A program made the translations under genes and the position numbers. Under the pieces are notes generated by a model. It did not search any database and had not been told where the DNA came from. It saw nothing but the letters and a program-made list of their open reading frames with translations. A stretch of DNA of 64,000 nucleotides. Origin: Dryocola sp036489025. Its GTDB lineage: Bacteria; Pseudomonadota; Gammaproteobacteria; Enterobacterales; Enterobacteriaceae. Shown in pieces: positions 42,831 through 50,784 of this stretch (positions within the stretch are counted from its first letter, which is position 1; every line of letters begins with the position of its first letter). The stretch spans positions 1 to 64,000 of the forward strand of contig DASXGN010000001.1 of NCBI GenBank assembly GCA_036489025.1. Direction: 5' to 3'.

Positions 42831-43844
42831 TTAATCCTGACCATAACCGCAGGATTCGCGCACCACCAGCGTCGGCGGCAAAATGATGCGTTTTGGCGGC
42901 TCGTCATTCCCCTGGATGCGGCTGAGCAACAGCTCCCCGGCCTTACGACCAATCTCTTTCGCGGCCACGGAAACCGTGGTTAGCGCAGGCTGCACCAGCG
43001 AAGCTTCGGTGACATCGTCAAAGCCGATAAGCGCGAAGTCTTTGCCCGGCACCCGCCCCATTTTACGCAGCGTCTGCATGACGCCCAGCGCGACAATGTC
43101 CTGGTAGCACACCGCCGCGGTGATTTGTGGGAAGCGAAGAAACAGCGCCTCAGCGGCGCGAGCGCCGTCGCTCTGCGAGGCCTGCGAGGTCACAATCCAC
43201 TCGCTTTCAGGCTGAATATTATTCTCCAGCAGCCTGCTGGTATAGCCGCCAATGCGCTGGGCGCGAGTCGTTGAGCCCTGGCTGCCGCCAATAAAAGCAA
43301 TATGGCGATGTCCGAGGCGAATCAGATGCTGGGTCGCGAGCCGGGTGCCAAGGAAATTATCGGTGCCCACAAAATCGAAGGCGACGTCTTCAAACGGACG
43401 CACAACCATAATCACCGGAATATTGCGCCGCTTTAAGGTTTCAAAGAACAGCGGGGAGGTTTCCCGCGCCGCGCAAAGCACCATCCCGCAGGCGCTGTTG
43501 CGCATCAGCGAATCAACAAACTTTTGCTGCCGTTCGCCGGACTCTTCGCTATTGGCCAGAAAAAGCAGCAGATCGTGGCGCTCCATCTCATGGCTCAGCC
43601 CCGCCGTCATTTCACCGTAAAACGGATTGGTAATATCGTGCAGCAGCAGCCCAACCTGATTGCTGGTGCGGTTGCGCAGGTTTGCGGCGGTCTGGTTATA
43701 GACGTAGCCCATTTCATCAAGCGCCAGCAGCACGCGCTGCCGCGTGGCCTCCGATATGCGCCCTCGGTTACGCAGCACCATAGATACCGTGGCGGTTGAA
43801 ACCCCGGCGCGCTCGGCCACCATTGCCAAAGTTATGGACGTCAT
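42831..43844 (-). CDS. LacI-family transcriptional regulator of the PTS locus
   Basis: The 337-residue protein has an N-terminal LacI helix-turn-helix (ITLAMVAERAGVSTATVSMV, then LRNRGRISEATRQRVL and the hinge helix AANLRNRTSNQVG). A periplasmic-binding-protein-like effector domain follows (about 60-337: HDITNPFYGEMTAG, GTDNFLGTRLATQHLIRLGH, IGFDDVTEASL). It resembles the MalI/ScrR group. ATG 43844 is chosen because AAGGAG lies 7 bases upstream; a GTG two codons earlier is too close. It is divergent from the PTS operon, and a near-palindromic operator lies 34 bp before its start, suggesting autoregulation. The effector sugar is unknown. Confidence 0.88.
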   Translation of the reverse strand: MTSITLAMVAERAGVSTATVSMVLRNRGRISEATRQRVLLALDEMGYVYNQTAANLRNRTSNQVGLLLHDITNPFYGEMTAGLSHEMERHDLLLFLANSEESGERQQKFVDSLMRNSACGMVLCAARETSPLFFETLKRRNIPVIMVVRPFEDVAFDFVGTDNFLGTRLATQHLIRLGHRHIAFIGGSQGSTTRAQRIGGYTSRLLENNIQPESEWIVTSQASQSDGARAAEALFLRFPQITAAVCYQDIVALGVMQTLRKMGRVPGKDFALIGFDDVTEASLVQPALTTVSVAAKEIGRKAGELLLSRIQGNDEPPKRIILPPTLVVRESCGYGQD

Positions 43845-43877
43845 CAGCACTCCTTAAATAGCCATCGTCGGAAGAGA

Positions 43878-43889
43878 TTAATCGAATAA
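43878..43889. promoter_or_regulatory. Putative LacI-type operator, imperfect copy before the regulator gene
   Basis: TTAATCGAATAA differs by one base from the TTAATCGATTAA palindrome found before the two structural operons. It lies just upstream of the regulator start. Confidence 0.6.
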
Positions 43890-43908
43890 CCTATAAAATG
43901 CATTTTTC

Positions 43909-43928
43909 CGTGTGAAACCCGTCACAGA
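43909..43928. promoter_or_regulatory. CRP site between regulator gene and PTS operon
   Basis: TGTGA-AACCCG-TCACA has both consensus half-sites of CRP with the proper six base spacer. It indicates cAMP-CRP activation of one or both divergent units. Confidence 0.82.
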
Positions 43929-43999
43929 TAAGCGCCAGAAAGCGGAATCTTTCCTTAAACTGGCGGGTTAATCATGTTTACCACCCTTTTCATAAACGG

Positions 44000-44011
44000 T
44001 TAATCGATTAA
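44000..44011. promoter_or_regulatory. Palindromic operator before the PTS operon
   Basis: TTAATCGATTAA is a perfect 12 bp palindrome with a central CG, typical of LacI-family sites. It lies 30 bp before the first gene of the PTS operon. Confidence 0.78.
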
Positions 44012-44041
44012 TCTAAAGGCAGAGATAACAGGGAGCCTTTT

Positions 44042-45787
44042 ATGAAGCACGCACCGTATGATAAATACCCCGAAGTTCGGGTAAAAGGATATGACGACCA
44101 GGCCTGGCGCGGCTGGCAGGACGTGGGGCAGGCTATCGCCGCGCGCCTGCCGAAACAGCCAAATACCGTGCTGGTGGTTGACTGCTACCCGGGTGTTCGC
44201 CTGGACGAACTTGAACAGCAGCTGCTCAAACATTTACATCCGGCGCAGTTTATTAACGTCGAAACCGCGCGCCGCAGCGAAGAACAGCTGCATGATTTGC
44301 TCGCCGGAAATCTAACGGACGACCGCGTATTCGGCGTGCTTTCCTGCCATCAGCTGATCGAATTTTTCTGCGAGGAGAAGCTGGCCGGACTTCGTCAGCA
44401 GGTTGAACAGGCCCGCGGCCTGACCGTCGTTTACGGCCCCGGCGCATCGCTTGTGCATGGCGGCGATATTCTGGTTTACGCCGACCTTGCCCGCTGGGAA
44501 ATCCAGCAGCGCTTCCGCAGCGGCGAGCTGGGCAACTGGGGCGCGGGCAACGAGCAGGAAGATATTCTGCGCCGCTACAAGCGCGCCTTCTTTATTGAGT
44601 GGCGGGTGTTCGACCGCCATAAAACCCCGCTGCTGAAGCGGGCGGATTTCCTGCTCGATACCAATCAGCAAAACAATCCTGCTTTAGTCAGCGGCGATGC
44701 CCTGCGCCATGGGCTGCAGCAAACTGCCCGGCAGCCGTTCCGCGTTGTGCCGTTCTTCGACCCCGGCGTTTGGGGCGGACAATGGATGAAAGACAAGTTT
44801 GATCTCGATCCCTCGAAGCCTAACTACGCCTGGTGTTTTGACTGTGTGCCCGAGGAGAACAGCCTGCTGCTAAGGGTAGGCGACGTGCGGATCGAGATCC
44901 CCTCTCAGGATTTGGTGCTGCTCTACCCGCGCCCGCTGCTGGGCGAAAAGGTTCACGCCCGCTTTGGCGCAGAGTTCCCGATCCGCTTCGACTTCCTGGA
45001 CACCGTAGGCGGCCAGAACCTCAGCTTCCAGGTTCATCCGCTCACCGAATACATCCAGCAGAATTTCGGCATGCATTACACCCAGGATGAGAGCTACTAC
45101 ATGCTGGAGGCCGAACCGGGCTCAGAAGTTTATCTGGGCACAAAAACCGGTATCGATCCGCAGGCAATGCTGGACGATCTTGCCGCAGCGCAGCGCGGGG
45201 AAAAGCCTTTTGACGACACGAAATTCGTTAACCGCTTCCCGGCCCGCAAACACGATCACTTCCTGATCCCGGCGGGCACCGTACACTGCGCGGGTACCGG
45301 CACCATGGTGCTGGAAATCAGCGCTACGCCTTACATCTTTACCTTCAAGCTGTGGGACTGGGGCCGCCTTGGGCTGGACGGCCTGCCGCGTCCGGTGCAT
45401 CTGGAGCACGGCAAGCACGTCATTGACTGGCAGCGCGATACCCGGTGGGTGACGGAACACCTGGTGAATCACTTCGAGCCAATAGCCGAAGGTGAAGGCT
45501 GGCGCGAAGAGCGCACCGGCCTGCACGAGCGCGAGTTTATTGAAACCCGCCGCCACTGGTTCAGCCAGCCGGTGCTGCACGATACGCAGGGCGGCGTGAA
45601 CGTCCTGAACCTCGTAGAGGGCAGCGAAGCGCTGGTAGAAAGCCCGACCCACGCCTTCGAACCTTTTGTCGTGCACTACGCAGAAACCTTTATTGTTCCG
45701 GCGGCCGTCGGTCAATACCGCATTTCACCTCACGGCAGCAGCGTCGGACAGCAGCTTGCCACCATGAAAGCCTGGGTCAGGGGATAA
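44042..45787 (+). CDS. Two-domain protein: kinase-like N-terminus plus class I mannose-6-phosphate isomerase domain
   Basis: The protein has 581 residues, much longer than ManA (about 390). The C-terminal part (from about 232) is a class I phosphomannose isomerase cupin: FFDPGVWGGQWM, zinc ligands in SFQVHP (Gln330, His332), a Glu in the DESYYMLEAEPG segment and His415 in IPAGTVHCAG. The first 230 residues do not belong to standard PMIs. They contain NTVLVVDCYPGV, VVYGPGASLVHGGDILVYAD and a basic/acidic helix (LARWEIQQRFRSGEL), which look like a nucleoside or sugar kinase fold without a P-loop. It starts the PTS operon (GGGAG upstream, 3 bases to EIIA). It probably isomerises the phosphosugar delivered by the PTS; substrate unknown. 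Confidence 0.8.
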   Translation: MKHAPYDKYPEVRVKGYDDQAWRGWQDVGQAIAARLPKQPNTVLVVDCYPGVRLDELEQQLLKHLHPAQFINVETARRSEEQLHDLLAGNLTDDRVFGVLSCHQLIEFFCEEKLAGLRQQVEQARGLTVVYGPGASLVHGGDILVYADLARWEIQQRFRSGELGNWGAGNEQEDILRRYKRAFFIEWRVFDRHKTPLLKRADFLLDTNQQNNPALVSGDALRHGLQQTARQPFRVVPFFDPGVWGGQWMKDKFDLDPSKPNYAWCFDCVPEENSLLLRVGDVRIEIPSQDLVLLYPRPLLGEKVHARFGAEFPIRFDFLDTVGGQNLSFQVHPLTEYIQQNFGMHYTQDESYYMLEAEPGSEVYLGTKTGIDPQAMLDDLAAAQRGEKPFDDTKFVNRFPARKHDHFLIPAGTVHCAGTGTMVLEISATPYIFTFKLWDWGRLGLDGLPRPVHLEHGKHVIDWQRDTRWVTEHLVNHFEPIAEGEGWREERTGLHEREFIETRRHWFSQPVLHDTQGGVNVLNLVEGSEALVESPTHAFEPFVVHYAETFIVPAAVGQYRISPHGSSVGQQLATMKAWVRG

Positions 45788-45790
45788 ATC

Positions 45791-46219
45791 ATGATTAACG
45801 TAATTCTTGCCACGCACGGCCCGCTGGCCGAGGCCATGCTTGTCAGCGCCCGCATGGTCTATGGCGAACTGGAACATGTTTTCCCGGTCGTGCTCAGCGA
45901 AACAAAAGGCATCAACAGCTTCCGCGACGAATTCACCGCCGTGCTCCATCAGGCCGGTAAGCACGCCGACGGTGTGCTGGTGCTGTGCGATTTACAAAGC
46001 GGCACGCCGTGGAATGTGGCCTGCCATCATGCGTTCGACCCTGCCACCAGCCCGCCAATGGCCGTGCTTGGCGGCGTGAACTTTCCGATGCTGCTGCTCA
46101 GCGACGACGTGAAAGCGCTGAGTGACGTTAACCAGGCGGCGGCCGAGCTGCTCGAACAGGCCAGGGGCGCGGTAGTGCAGGCGCAGCTGACCGAAACTGC
46201 TCAATCTGATGATTTTTAA
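45791..46219 (+). CDS. PTS mannose-family EIIA component
   Basis: The 142-residue cytoplasmic protein is a separate EIIA of the mannose (ManX N-terminal) family. The phosphorylated His is His9 in ILATHGPLAEAM, and the supporting Asp lies in VLCDLQSGTPWN. It takes phosphate from HPr and passes it to EIIB, the next gene. E. coli ManX fuses EIIA and EIIB; here they are split, as in many fructose, sorbose or amino-sugar systems. Confidence 0.93.
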   Translation: MINVILATHGPLAEAMLVSARMVYGELEHVFPVVLSETKGINSFRDEFTAVLHQAGKHADGVLVLCDLQSGTPWNVACHHAFDPATSPPMAVLGGVNFPMLLLSDDVKALSDVNQAAAELLEQARGAVVQAQLTETAQSDDF

Positions 46220-46228
46220 GGGGGAACG

Positions 46229-46723
46229 ATGAGCATTTCATTTGTACGCATTGACGACCGGGTGATTCACGGCCAGCTGGTCACCCGCTGGGCCAAAGAG
46301 CTGCCGTGCGACGGCATTATTGCCATCGACGACGCGGTGGCCGCCGATCCCCTTCTCTCTTCGGTGATGAAGGGCGCGGTGCAGGATCTGAAGGTCTGGC
46401 TGTTTGACACGGCCACGGCGATCGAAAAGCTGCCGAAGATTATCGCCAGCGAGAAACGCTACTTCGTGATCGGCAAATCGCCGGTCACCCTCAAGCGCAT
46501 TGAAGAGGCGGGCATCAGCCTGCAAAACGGCAATCGCAAAATCAACGTTGGGCCAATGAGCGCCCGCGCCAACACCACCACCATTGGGCCGAACCAGGCG
46601 GTCAGCGAGGAGGAAGCCTCGGCGTTCGATTACCTGGCACAGCAGGGGCACCAGATTGAGTTTCGCCTGGTCCCCGATGCCAGCAGCTACAGCTGGCAGG
46701 ACGCCCGCCAAAAAATAAAATAA
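46229..46723 (+). CDS. PTS mannose/fructose/sorbose-family EIIB component
   Basis: The 164-residue EIIB has the phosphorylation site His14 in FVRIDDRVIHGQLVTRW. It also shows NVGPMSARANTT and ends in a Lys-rich tail, as usual for the family. It accepts phosphate from the EIIA encoded just upstream and phosphorylates the sugar during transport through EIIC-EIID. A GGGGGA ribosome binding site precedes the ATG. Confidence 0.93.
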   Translation: MSISFVRIDDRVIHGQLVTRWAKELPCDGIIAIDDAVAADPLLSSVMKGAVQDLKVWLFDTATAIEKLPKIIASEKRYFVIGKSPVTLKRIEEAGISLQNGNRKINVGPMSARANTTTIGPNQAVSEEEASAFDYLAQQGHQIEFRLVPDASSYSWQDARQKIK

Positions 46724-46733
46724 GGAATCAGCT

Positions 46734-47528
46734 ATGGCCTTTGAAGCTACATTAATCGGCATTCTGTGTTACCTCGGTGCCCTTAGCAGCCCCTGGCTGC
46801 TCGGGCTAACGGGAGGCTGGTATCTGCTCTCCCGTCCGCTGGTATCAGGCATGCTGGTGGGATTAATCCTCGGCGATGTGCAAACCGGGATTATCATCGG
46901 CGTGGCCGTGCAGGCGGTCTACATTGCGATGGTAACCCCCGGAGGATCGATGCCGGCGGACCTTAACTTCGTCGCCTTCCCGGCGATTGCGCTGGGGATT
47001 TTATCGAATAAAGGGCCGGAAGTGGCCGTGGCGCTCGCCGCAACCATCGGTATTGCAGGCACGGTGCTGTTTAACGCCATGCTGGTGCTGAACTCGTGGT
47101 GGAACCACCGCGCCGACATCGCGCTGGAAAAGGGCGATGAGCGAGGAATCTACCTCAACAGCGCCATCTGGCCGCAGGCAACCAACTTCCTGATGCGCTT
47201 CGTGCCGACCTTTATCGCGGTCTATTTTGGCGCCCAGTACATCAACACCTTTATGGACAGCCTGCCGCACATCGTTTTAGCGACGATGAACGTGCTCGGC
47301 GGTATTTTACCGGCGGTCGGTATCGCCATCCTGCTGAAACAGATAATCAAAAACTACAGCATGCTGATTTACTTCCTGGTGGGCTTCATCTGCATCGTGT
47401 TCCTGAAGCTCAACATGGTGGCGCTGGTTATCGTCGGCGCGCTGCTGGCCCTGATTCATTACAACTACAAGCCAGAACCGCAGGTGGCAAGCGCGGGCAA
47501 ACCGGCTGACGACGAGGATGAATTCTGA
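46734..47528 (+). CDS. PTS mannose/fructose/sorbose-family EIIC component
   Basis: This 264-residue membrane protein has several hydrophobic helices and the family hallmark GLILGDVQTGIIIGVAVQAVYI, PGGSMPADLNFVAFPAIALG and ILPAVGIAILLK. With EIID it forms the sugar channel. It ends in a short acidic tail (ADDEDEF). Its stop overlaps the EIID start by one base. Confidence 0.94.
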   Translation: MAFEATLIGILCYLGALSSPWLLGLTGGWYLLSRPLVSGMLVGLILGDVQTGIIIGVAVQAVYIAMVTPGGSMPADLNFVAFPAIALGILSNKGPEVAVALAATIGIAGTVLFNAMLVLNSWWNHRADIALEKGDERGIYLNSAIWPQATNFLMRFVPTFIAVYFGAQYINTFMDSLPHIVLATMNVLGGILPAVGIAILLKQIIKNYSMLIYFLVGFICIVFLKLNMVALVIVGALLALIHYNYKPEPQVASAGKPADDEDEF

Positions 47529-48343
47529 TGGAAGAACGTAAACTCACCCGCCAGGATTTACGCCGCTGCTGGCGTAGCTGGATGATGTACAACCTCTCAT
47601 CCATGAGCTTTGAACGCCTTGAATCGTTCGGCTTCTGCCTGAGCATGCTGCCGGTGGCGAAAAAGCTCTATCCGGACGAGCAGGAGCGCAAGGACATGCT
47701 TAAGCGCCACGCTTCGTTCTACAACACCGAGCCGCAAATCGGCGCTATTGTCAACGGCATGGTGCTGGGGCTGGAAGAGAAGCGGGCCAACGGCGAGCCG
47801 ATTGACGGCGAAACCATTAACACCCTGAAAGTCGGCCTGATGGGGCCGGTGGCCGGGATTGGTGACTCCATGATTCCGGGGATGCTCATCCCCATCCTGC
47901 TCAGCATCGGTATGGCGCTGGCGGCGGGCGGGAACATTCTTGGGCCGCTGTTCTACTGCGTCGCCTGGCTGGCGATTATCCTGCCCGGCTCGTGGTTCCT
48001 GTTTTTAAAGGGCTACCGCATGGGATCCACGTCGGTTGAAATGCTGGTCAGCAGCAAATCAACCCGCCTCAGGGAGGCGCTCTCGCTGCTGGGCGTATTC
48101 GTCATGGGCGGCGTGGCGGCGAGCTACGTGAAGCTGGGTACCGGGCTGGAATTCATTACCAAAGACGGGGTGAATATCCACCTGCAGCAGATGCTCGACG
48201 GCATTTTCCCGCAGCTGCTGCCTCTGCTGGTCGTCATCGGCACCTGGTATCTGATGGCTAAACGTGGCGTTTCCCCGGTGAAAGCCATGCTGCTGCTATT
48301 AGTGCTGGCCGCAGCCGGCGTCGCCATAGGGCTGTTTGCCTGA
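47528..48343 (+). CDS. PTS mannose/fructose/sorbose-family EIID component
   Basis: The 271-residue membrane protein carries the EIID signatures LTRQDLRRCWRSWMMYNLSS, FERLESFGFCLSMLPVAKKL, FYNTEPQIGAIVNGMVLGLE and GPVAGIGDSMIPGMLIPIL. It is the last gene of the + strand operon (PMI-like, EIIA, EIIB, EIIC, EIID) and converges on the cupin pair. No terminator with a T run on the + strand is evident after it. Confidence 0.94.
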   Translation: MEERKLTRQDLRRCWRSWMMYNLSSMSFERLESFGFCLSMLPVAKKLYPDEQERKDMLKRHASFYNTEPQIGAIVNGMVLGLEEKRANGEPIDGETINTLKVGLMGPVAGIGDSMIPGMLIPILLSIGMALAAGGNILGPLFYCVAWLAIILPGSWFLFLKGYRMGSTSVEMLVSSKSTRLREALSLLGVFVMGGVAASYVKLGTGLEFITKDGVNIHLQQMLDGIFPQLLPLLVVIGTWYLMAKRGVSPVKAMLLLLVLAAAGVAIGLFA

Positions 48344-48352
48344 AGAAAAATA

Positions 48353-48375
48353 GCGGGTGGCGCAATGCCACCCGC
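48353..48375 (-). terminator. Terminator of the cupin operon
   Basis: GCGGGTGGC (48353-48361) and GCCACCCGC (48367-48375) form a 9 bp stem; on the minus strand it is followed by TATTTTTC. The same hairpin lies at the end of the PTS operon and may act on it as well. Confidence 0.75.
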
Positions 48376-48381
48376 GGTTCG

Positions 48382-49164
48382 CTAAGGATGAAAATTCTGC
48401 CACTTCCTCCCCGCCATTCCCGGCTTAGAAATAAACTGAAAGCGCGCCGGATCTCCGAGAAACTGTTGATACAGCGGCTCGTCGGTAATGCCAAACTCGC
48501 TGTATTTACGCGGGGAAACCACCTGTAATCTGTTCGGCATATAGTGCCGGTTGTGCTGCCAGGCGACGTGCTCATCCTGCAGGAGCGGATACCACGCCAG
48601 CCCCTTGTAGGCGCGCACCGCTTCATACTCAAAACCATATTCACGATCGCACCACGCACCAAAGGTCAGCGTCTCGTCCGGCGAGGCTGAAATAGTGGCG
48701 TGCGCCCAGCCCGGCGGCACCAGCACCTTATCGCCCGGCCCGGCGTAGACGGCAAAACAGCGGCCGGGATCGTCGGCAACGTATTCCTGCATGTAGATGA
48801 CGGCCCGCCCCTGCCAGATTTCGTACAGCTCCGGCGGCGACCAGCCGCTGTGCTCGCTGATGCGGTGTACGTGGCCCTGGCTGCGAATCGGTTCTTCGCC
48901 CAGCCTGCCGCTGGCGTAGGTCACGACGCCAAACAGCAGCATGCGCTTTTTAAGTTCTGCGCGATCCCTGAGGCGGGCGACATCCATCACGATCGCGTAA
49001 ACATCCTCGGGGCCTTCGCAAAGCGGATCGCGCAGCGAAGCGCGGATCTGATCCAGCGTGCGAATTTCCGGGACCGGGCCGATCACTTCCTCGCCGTAGC
49101 TAAAGCCCAGCGGATCGTGGTGAATCGCCATATCCAGGCCAAAATCGAAAGCGGGCTTAGCCAT
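48382..49164 (-). CDS. Cupin sugar-phosphate isomerase, GPI-like, longer paralogue
   Basis: The 260-residue protein has the metal-binding cupin pattern of archaeal-type glucose-6-phosphate isomerase: SQGHVHR (His98, His100), PPELYEIWQGRAVIYMQ (Glu112) and VPPGWAHATI (His155). Compared with the shorter neighbour it has an extra N-terminal part and a C-terminal extension of about 80 residues. ATG 49164 is preferred because it overlaps the end of the upstream cupin gene by 8 bases and begins AKPAFDFGLDMAIHHDPLGF, with the usual family order following. Possible role: aldose-ketose isomerisation of the imported phosphosugar. Confidence 0.8.
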   Translation of the reverse strand: MAKPAFDFGLDMAIHHDPLGFSYGEEVIGPVPEIRTLDQIRASLRDPLCEGPEDVYAIVMDVARLRDRAELKKRMLLFGVVTYASGRLGEEPIRSQGHVHRISEHSGWSPPELYEIWQGRAVIYMQEYVADDPGRCFAVYAGPGDKVLVPPGWAHATISASPDETLTFGAWCDREYGFEYEAVRAYKGLAWYPLLQDEHVAWQHNRHYMPNRLQVVSPRKYSEFGITDEPLYQQFLGDPARFQFISKPGMAGRKWQNFHP

Positions 49165-49720
49165 TCTGCACCTCTTTCGCCTGAACCTGCCCGCCCTGCT
49201 CCACAACGCGCAGTGCAAAACCCTGCGCCAAAGCGGCATAGTCGTGCCCGGCCACGCTCGGCCAGACGGCCAATGCGGAAAGCACCTCGCTACCGGTGTT
49301 GATCAGACGATGGGCGGTAAAGCCGGGGATGATATGGACGGAACCGGGCGATACCTGCTCTAGACGCGCTTCGCCATGCTCGTTTTGCAGCAACAGCAGG
49401 CCCGTACCGCGCAGCCCAAAGTAGACTTCCCCCTGCTCGCGACGCTGATGGAAATGCCCGCGCGTCAGGTAAAACTCATCGCCAACGCGACCCGGCTGCA
49501 AATGCGTGGTGCCGACGTACAGCTCGCCTTCACCCTGCGGGGAAGCCAGCATTTCAACTTCATAAATGGGAGTATCTGAAGGGATCGCCTGCCACGCATC
49601 GCGATCGTGAAACACGTCGCGCAGATCGCCGCAGCGGGTGGTTTTTTTGATAACGGTATCGGCCGCAAGCTGGCCGGACAGGAACGCCACGCTCGGCGGC
49701 GCGCTAAATAATATGTCCAT
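49157..49720 (-). CDS. Cupin glucose-6-phosphate isomerase-like protein, shorter paralogue
   Basis: The 187-residue protein matches the archaeal-type GPI cupin family. FYLTRGHFHQ has His89 and His91, GEVYFGLRGTGLLLLQ has Glu98, and VHIIPGFTAHRLINT has His137. These would bind a divalent metal in the isomerase site. ATG 49720 follows GGAG by 7 bases; an upstream in-frame start is rejected. It is first in the minus-strand operon, whose promoter contains the LacI-type operator. Enterobacteria already have an unrelated Pgi, so this copy is probably dedicated to the PTS substrate. Confidence 0.82.
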   Translation of the reverse strand: MDILFSAPPSVAFLSGQLAADTVIKKTTRCGDLRDVFHDRDAWQAIPSDTPIYEVEMLASPQGEGELYVGTTHLQPGRVGDEFYLTRGHFHQRREQGEVYFGLRGTGLLLLQNEHGEARLEQVSPGSVHIIPGFTAHRLINTGSEVLSALAVWPSVAGHDYAALAQGFALRVVEQGGQVQAKEVQNG

Positions 49721-49754
49721 TACTTTTCTCCGGCCCAAGGAGAACTGCCCGTTA

Positions 49755-49785
49755 AGTATAGCGAGTTAATCGATTAACCCAAGAG
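49755..49785 (-). promoter_or_regulatory. Promoter with embedded palindromic operator for the cupin operon
   Basis: On the minus strand TTGGGT (-35-like) is followed after 16 bases by TATACT (-10, 49755-49760). The perfect palindrome GTTAATCGATTAAC (49765-49778) fills the spacer, so a bound LacI-type repressor would block RNA polymerase. The palindrome core equals that at 44000-44011. Confidence 0.75.
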
Positions 49786-49822
49786 CAGGACCGGAGAATA
49801 GAGAGCCGCGTCGCGTTTCTGG

Positions 49823-50740
49823 CTACGGGGCCAGCGCCAGCACTTCGGCAACCCATTTCTGGAAGCCTGAAACGTCCAGATCCAGCGCAACATGCGCGTT
49901 CGGCTGGCGTTCAAACCGCCCTTCGATATCCACCACCGTGGTGCCAGCCGTATATTCGCCGTGGGTTTCGACCGCGACAAAACAGGGCTGGATGGAGAAG
50001 AGCTGCGGCCTCGCCAGCCAGGCTATCGCGCAGAGGTCGTGCATGCGCAGGCCGGTTGTCATGCTGCCGCTGCGGTAGTGGCTGAACAGCGCGTGGAGCA
50101 TTTTCCCGGTGTTGTTGAGATGCGGCAGCGCGGCCAGGTACTCGGGGCCGAGCATTGCCCGATTGGTGACGTCCAGCCCGCACATCACGATTTCCAGCCC
50201 GCTTTCGAACACGCGCGCTGCCGCTTCCGGATCGATAGCGATGTTAAATTCTGCGTTCGGCGTGAAGTTACCGCGCCCGGCGGAGCCGCCCATCATCACC
50301 AGCCGTTTGATTTTGCTTTTGCAGTCCGGGTGCTGAGTGAGCAGTAAAGCAATGTTGGTCAACGGCCCGATGGTCACCAGCGTCACAGGATCCGGGCTGG
50401 TATTCAGGCAGTGATAAATCGCCTCAAAGGCGGGTAATTCCAGCGGATGGCGCCGATGCTCGACAAAAGAGTAGCCTTCCATGCCCGACTCGCCGTGAAC
50501 GTAGGCGGCGTCCCGCAGTTTACGCACCAGCGGCGTGGCCGCACCCTGCGCGACGGGGATCTCTTTGTTCCAAAAGTGCATGAGCTGTAACGCGTTGCGG
50601 GTTGTTTTGTCGACGGAGACGTTGCCTGCGACGGTGGTGATCAGCCGCAAATCCAGCTCGGGGGCGAAGAGCGCGGCCGCAATGGCAACGGCGTCGTCAA
50701 TGCCGGGGTCGGTATCGAGAATGATTGGGGTTCTGCTCAT
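49823..50740 (-). CDS. rihC: RihC, ribonucleoside hydrolase
   Basis: The 305-residue nucleosidase releases bases from purine and pyrimidine ribonucleosides. It follows E. coli RihC closely: LDTDPGIDDAVAIAAALFAP (calcium-binding Asp cluster), GPLTNIALLL, MMGGSAGRGN, TPNAEFNIAIDPEAA and MHDLCAIAWLA. ATG 50740 has GGAGGAAGC directly upstream. The start lies just after the terminator of the ispH operon on the same strand. Confidence 0.95.
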   Translation of the reverse strand: MSRTPIILDTDPGIDDAVAIAAALFAPELDLRLITTVAGNVSVDKTTRNALQLMHFWNKEIPVAQGAATPLVRKLRDAAYVHGESGMEGYSFVEHRRHPLELPAFEAIYHCLNTSPDPVTLVTIGPLTNIALLLTQHPDCKSKIKRLVMMGGSAGRGNFTPNAEFNIAIDPEAAARVFESGLEIVMCGLDVTNRAMLGPEYLAALPHLNNTGKMLHALFSHYRSGSMTTGLRMHDLCAIAWLARPQLFSIQPCFVAVETHGEYTAGTTVVDIEGRFERQPNAHVALDLDVSGFQKWVAEVLALAP

Positions 50741-50751
50741 GCTTCCTCCAT

Positions 50752-50784
50752 AAAAAATGCCGGTCGATTTTCATCAGCCGGCAT
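50752..50784 (-). terminator. Terminator between ispH and rihC
   Basis: On the minus strand ATGCCGG (50778-50784) pairs with CCGGCAT (50757-50763), followed by TTTTTTA. The T tract ends directly before the rihC ribosome binding site. Confidence 0.8.
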
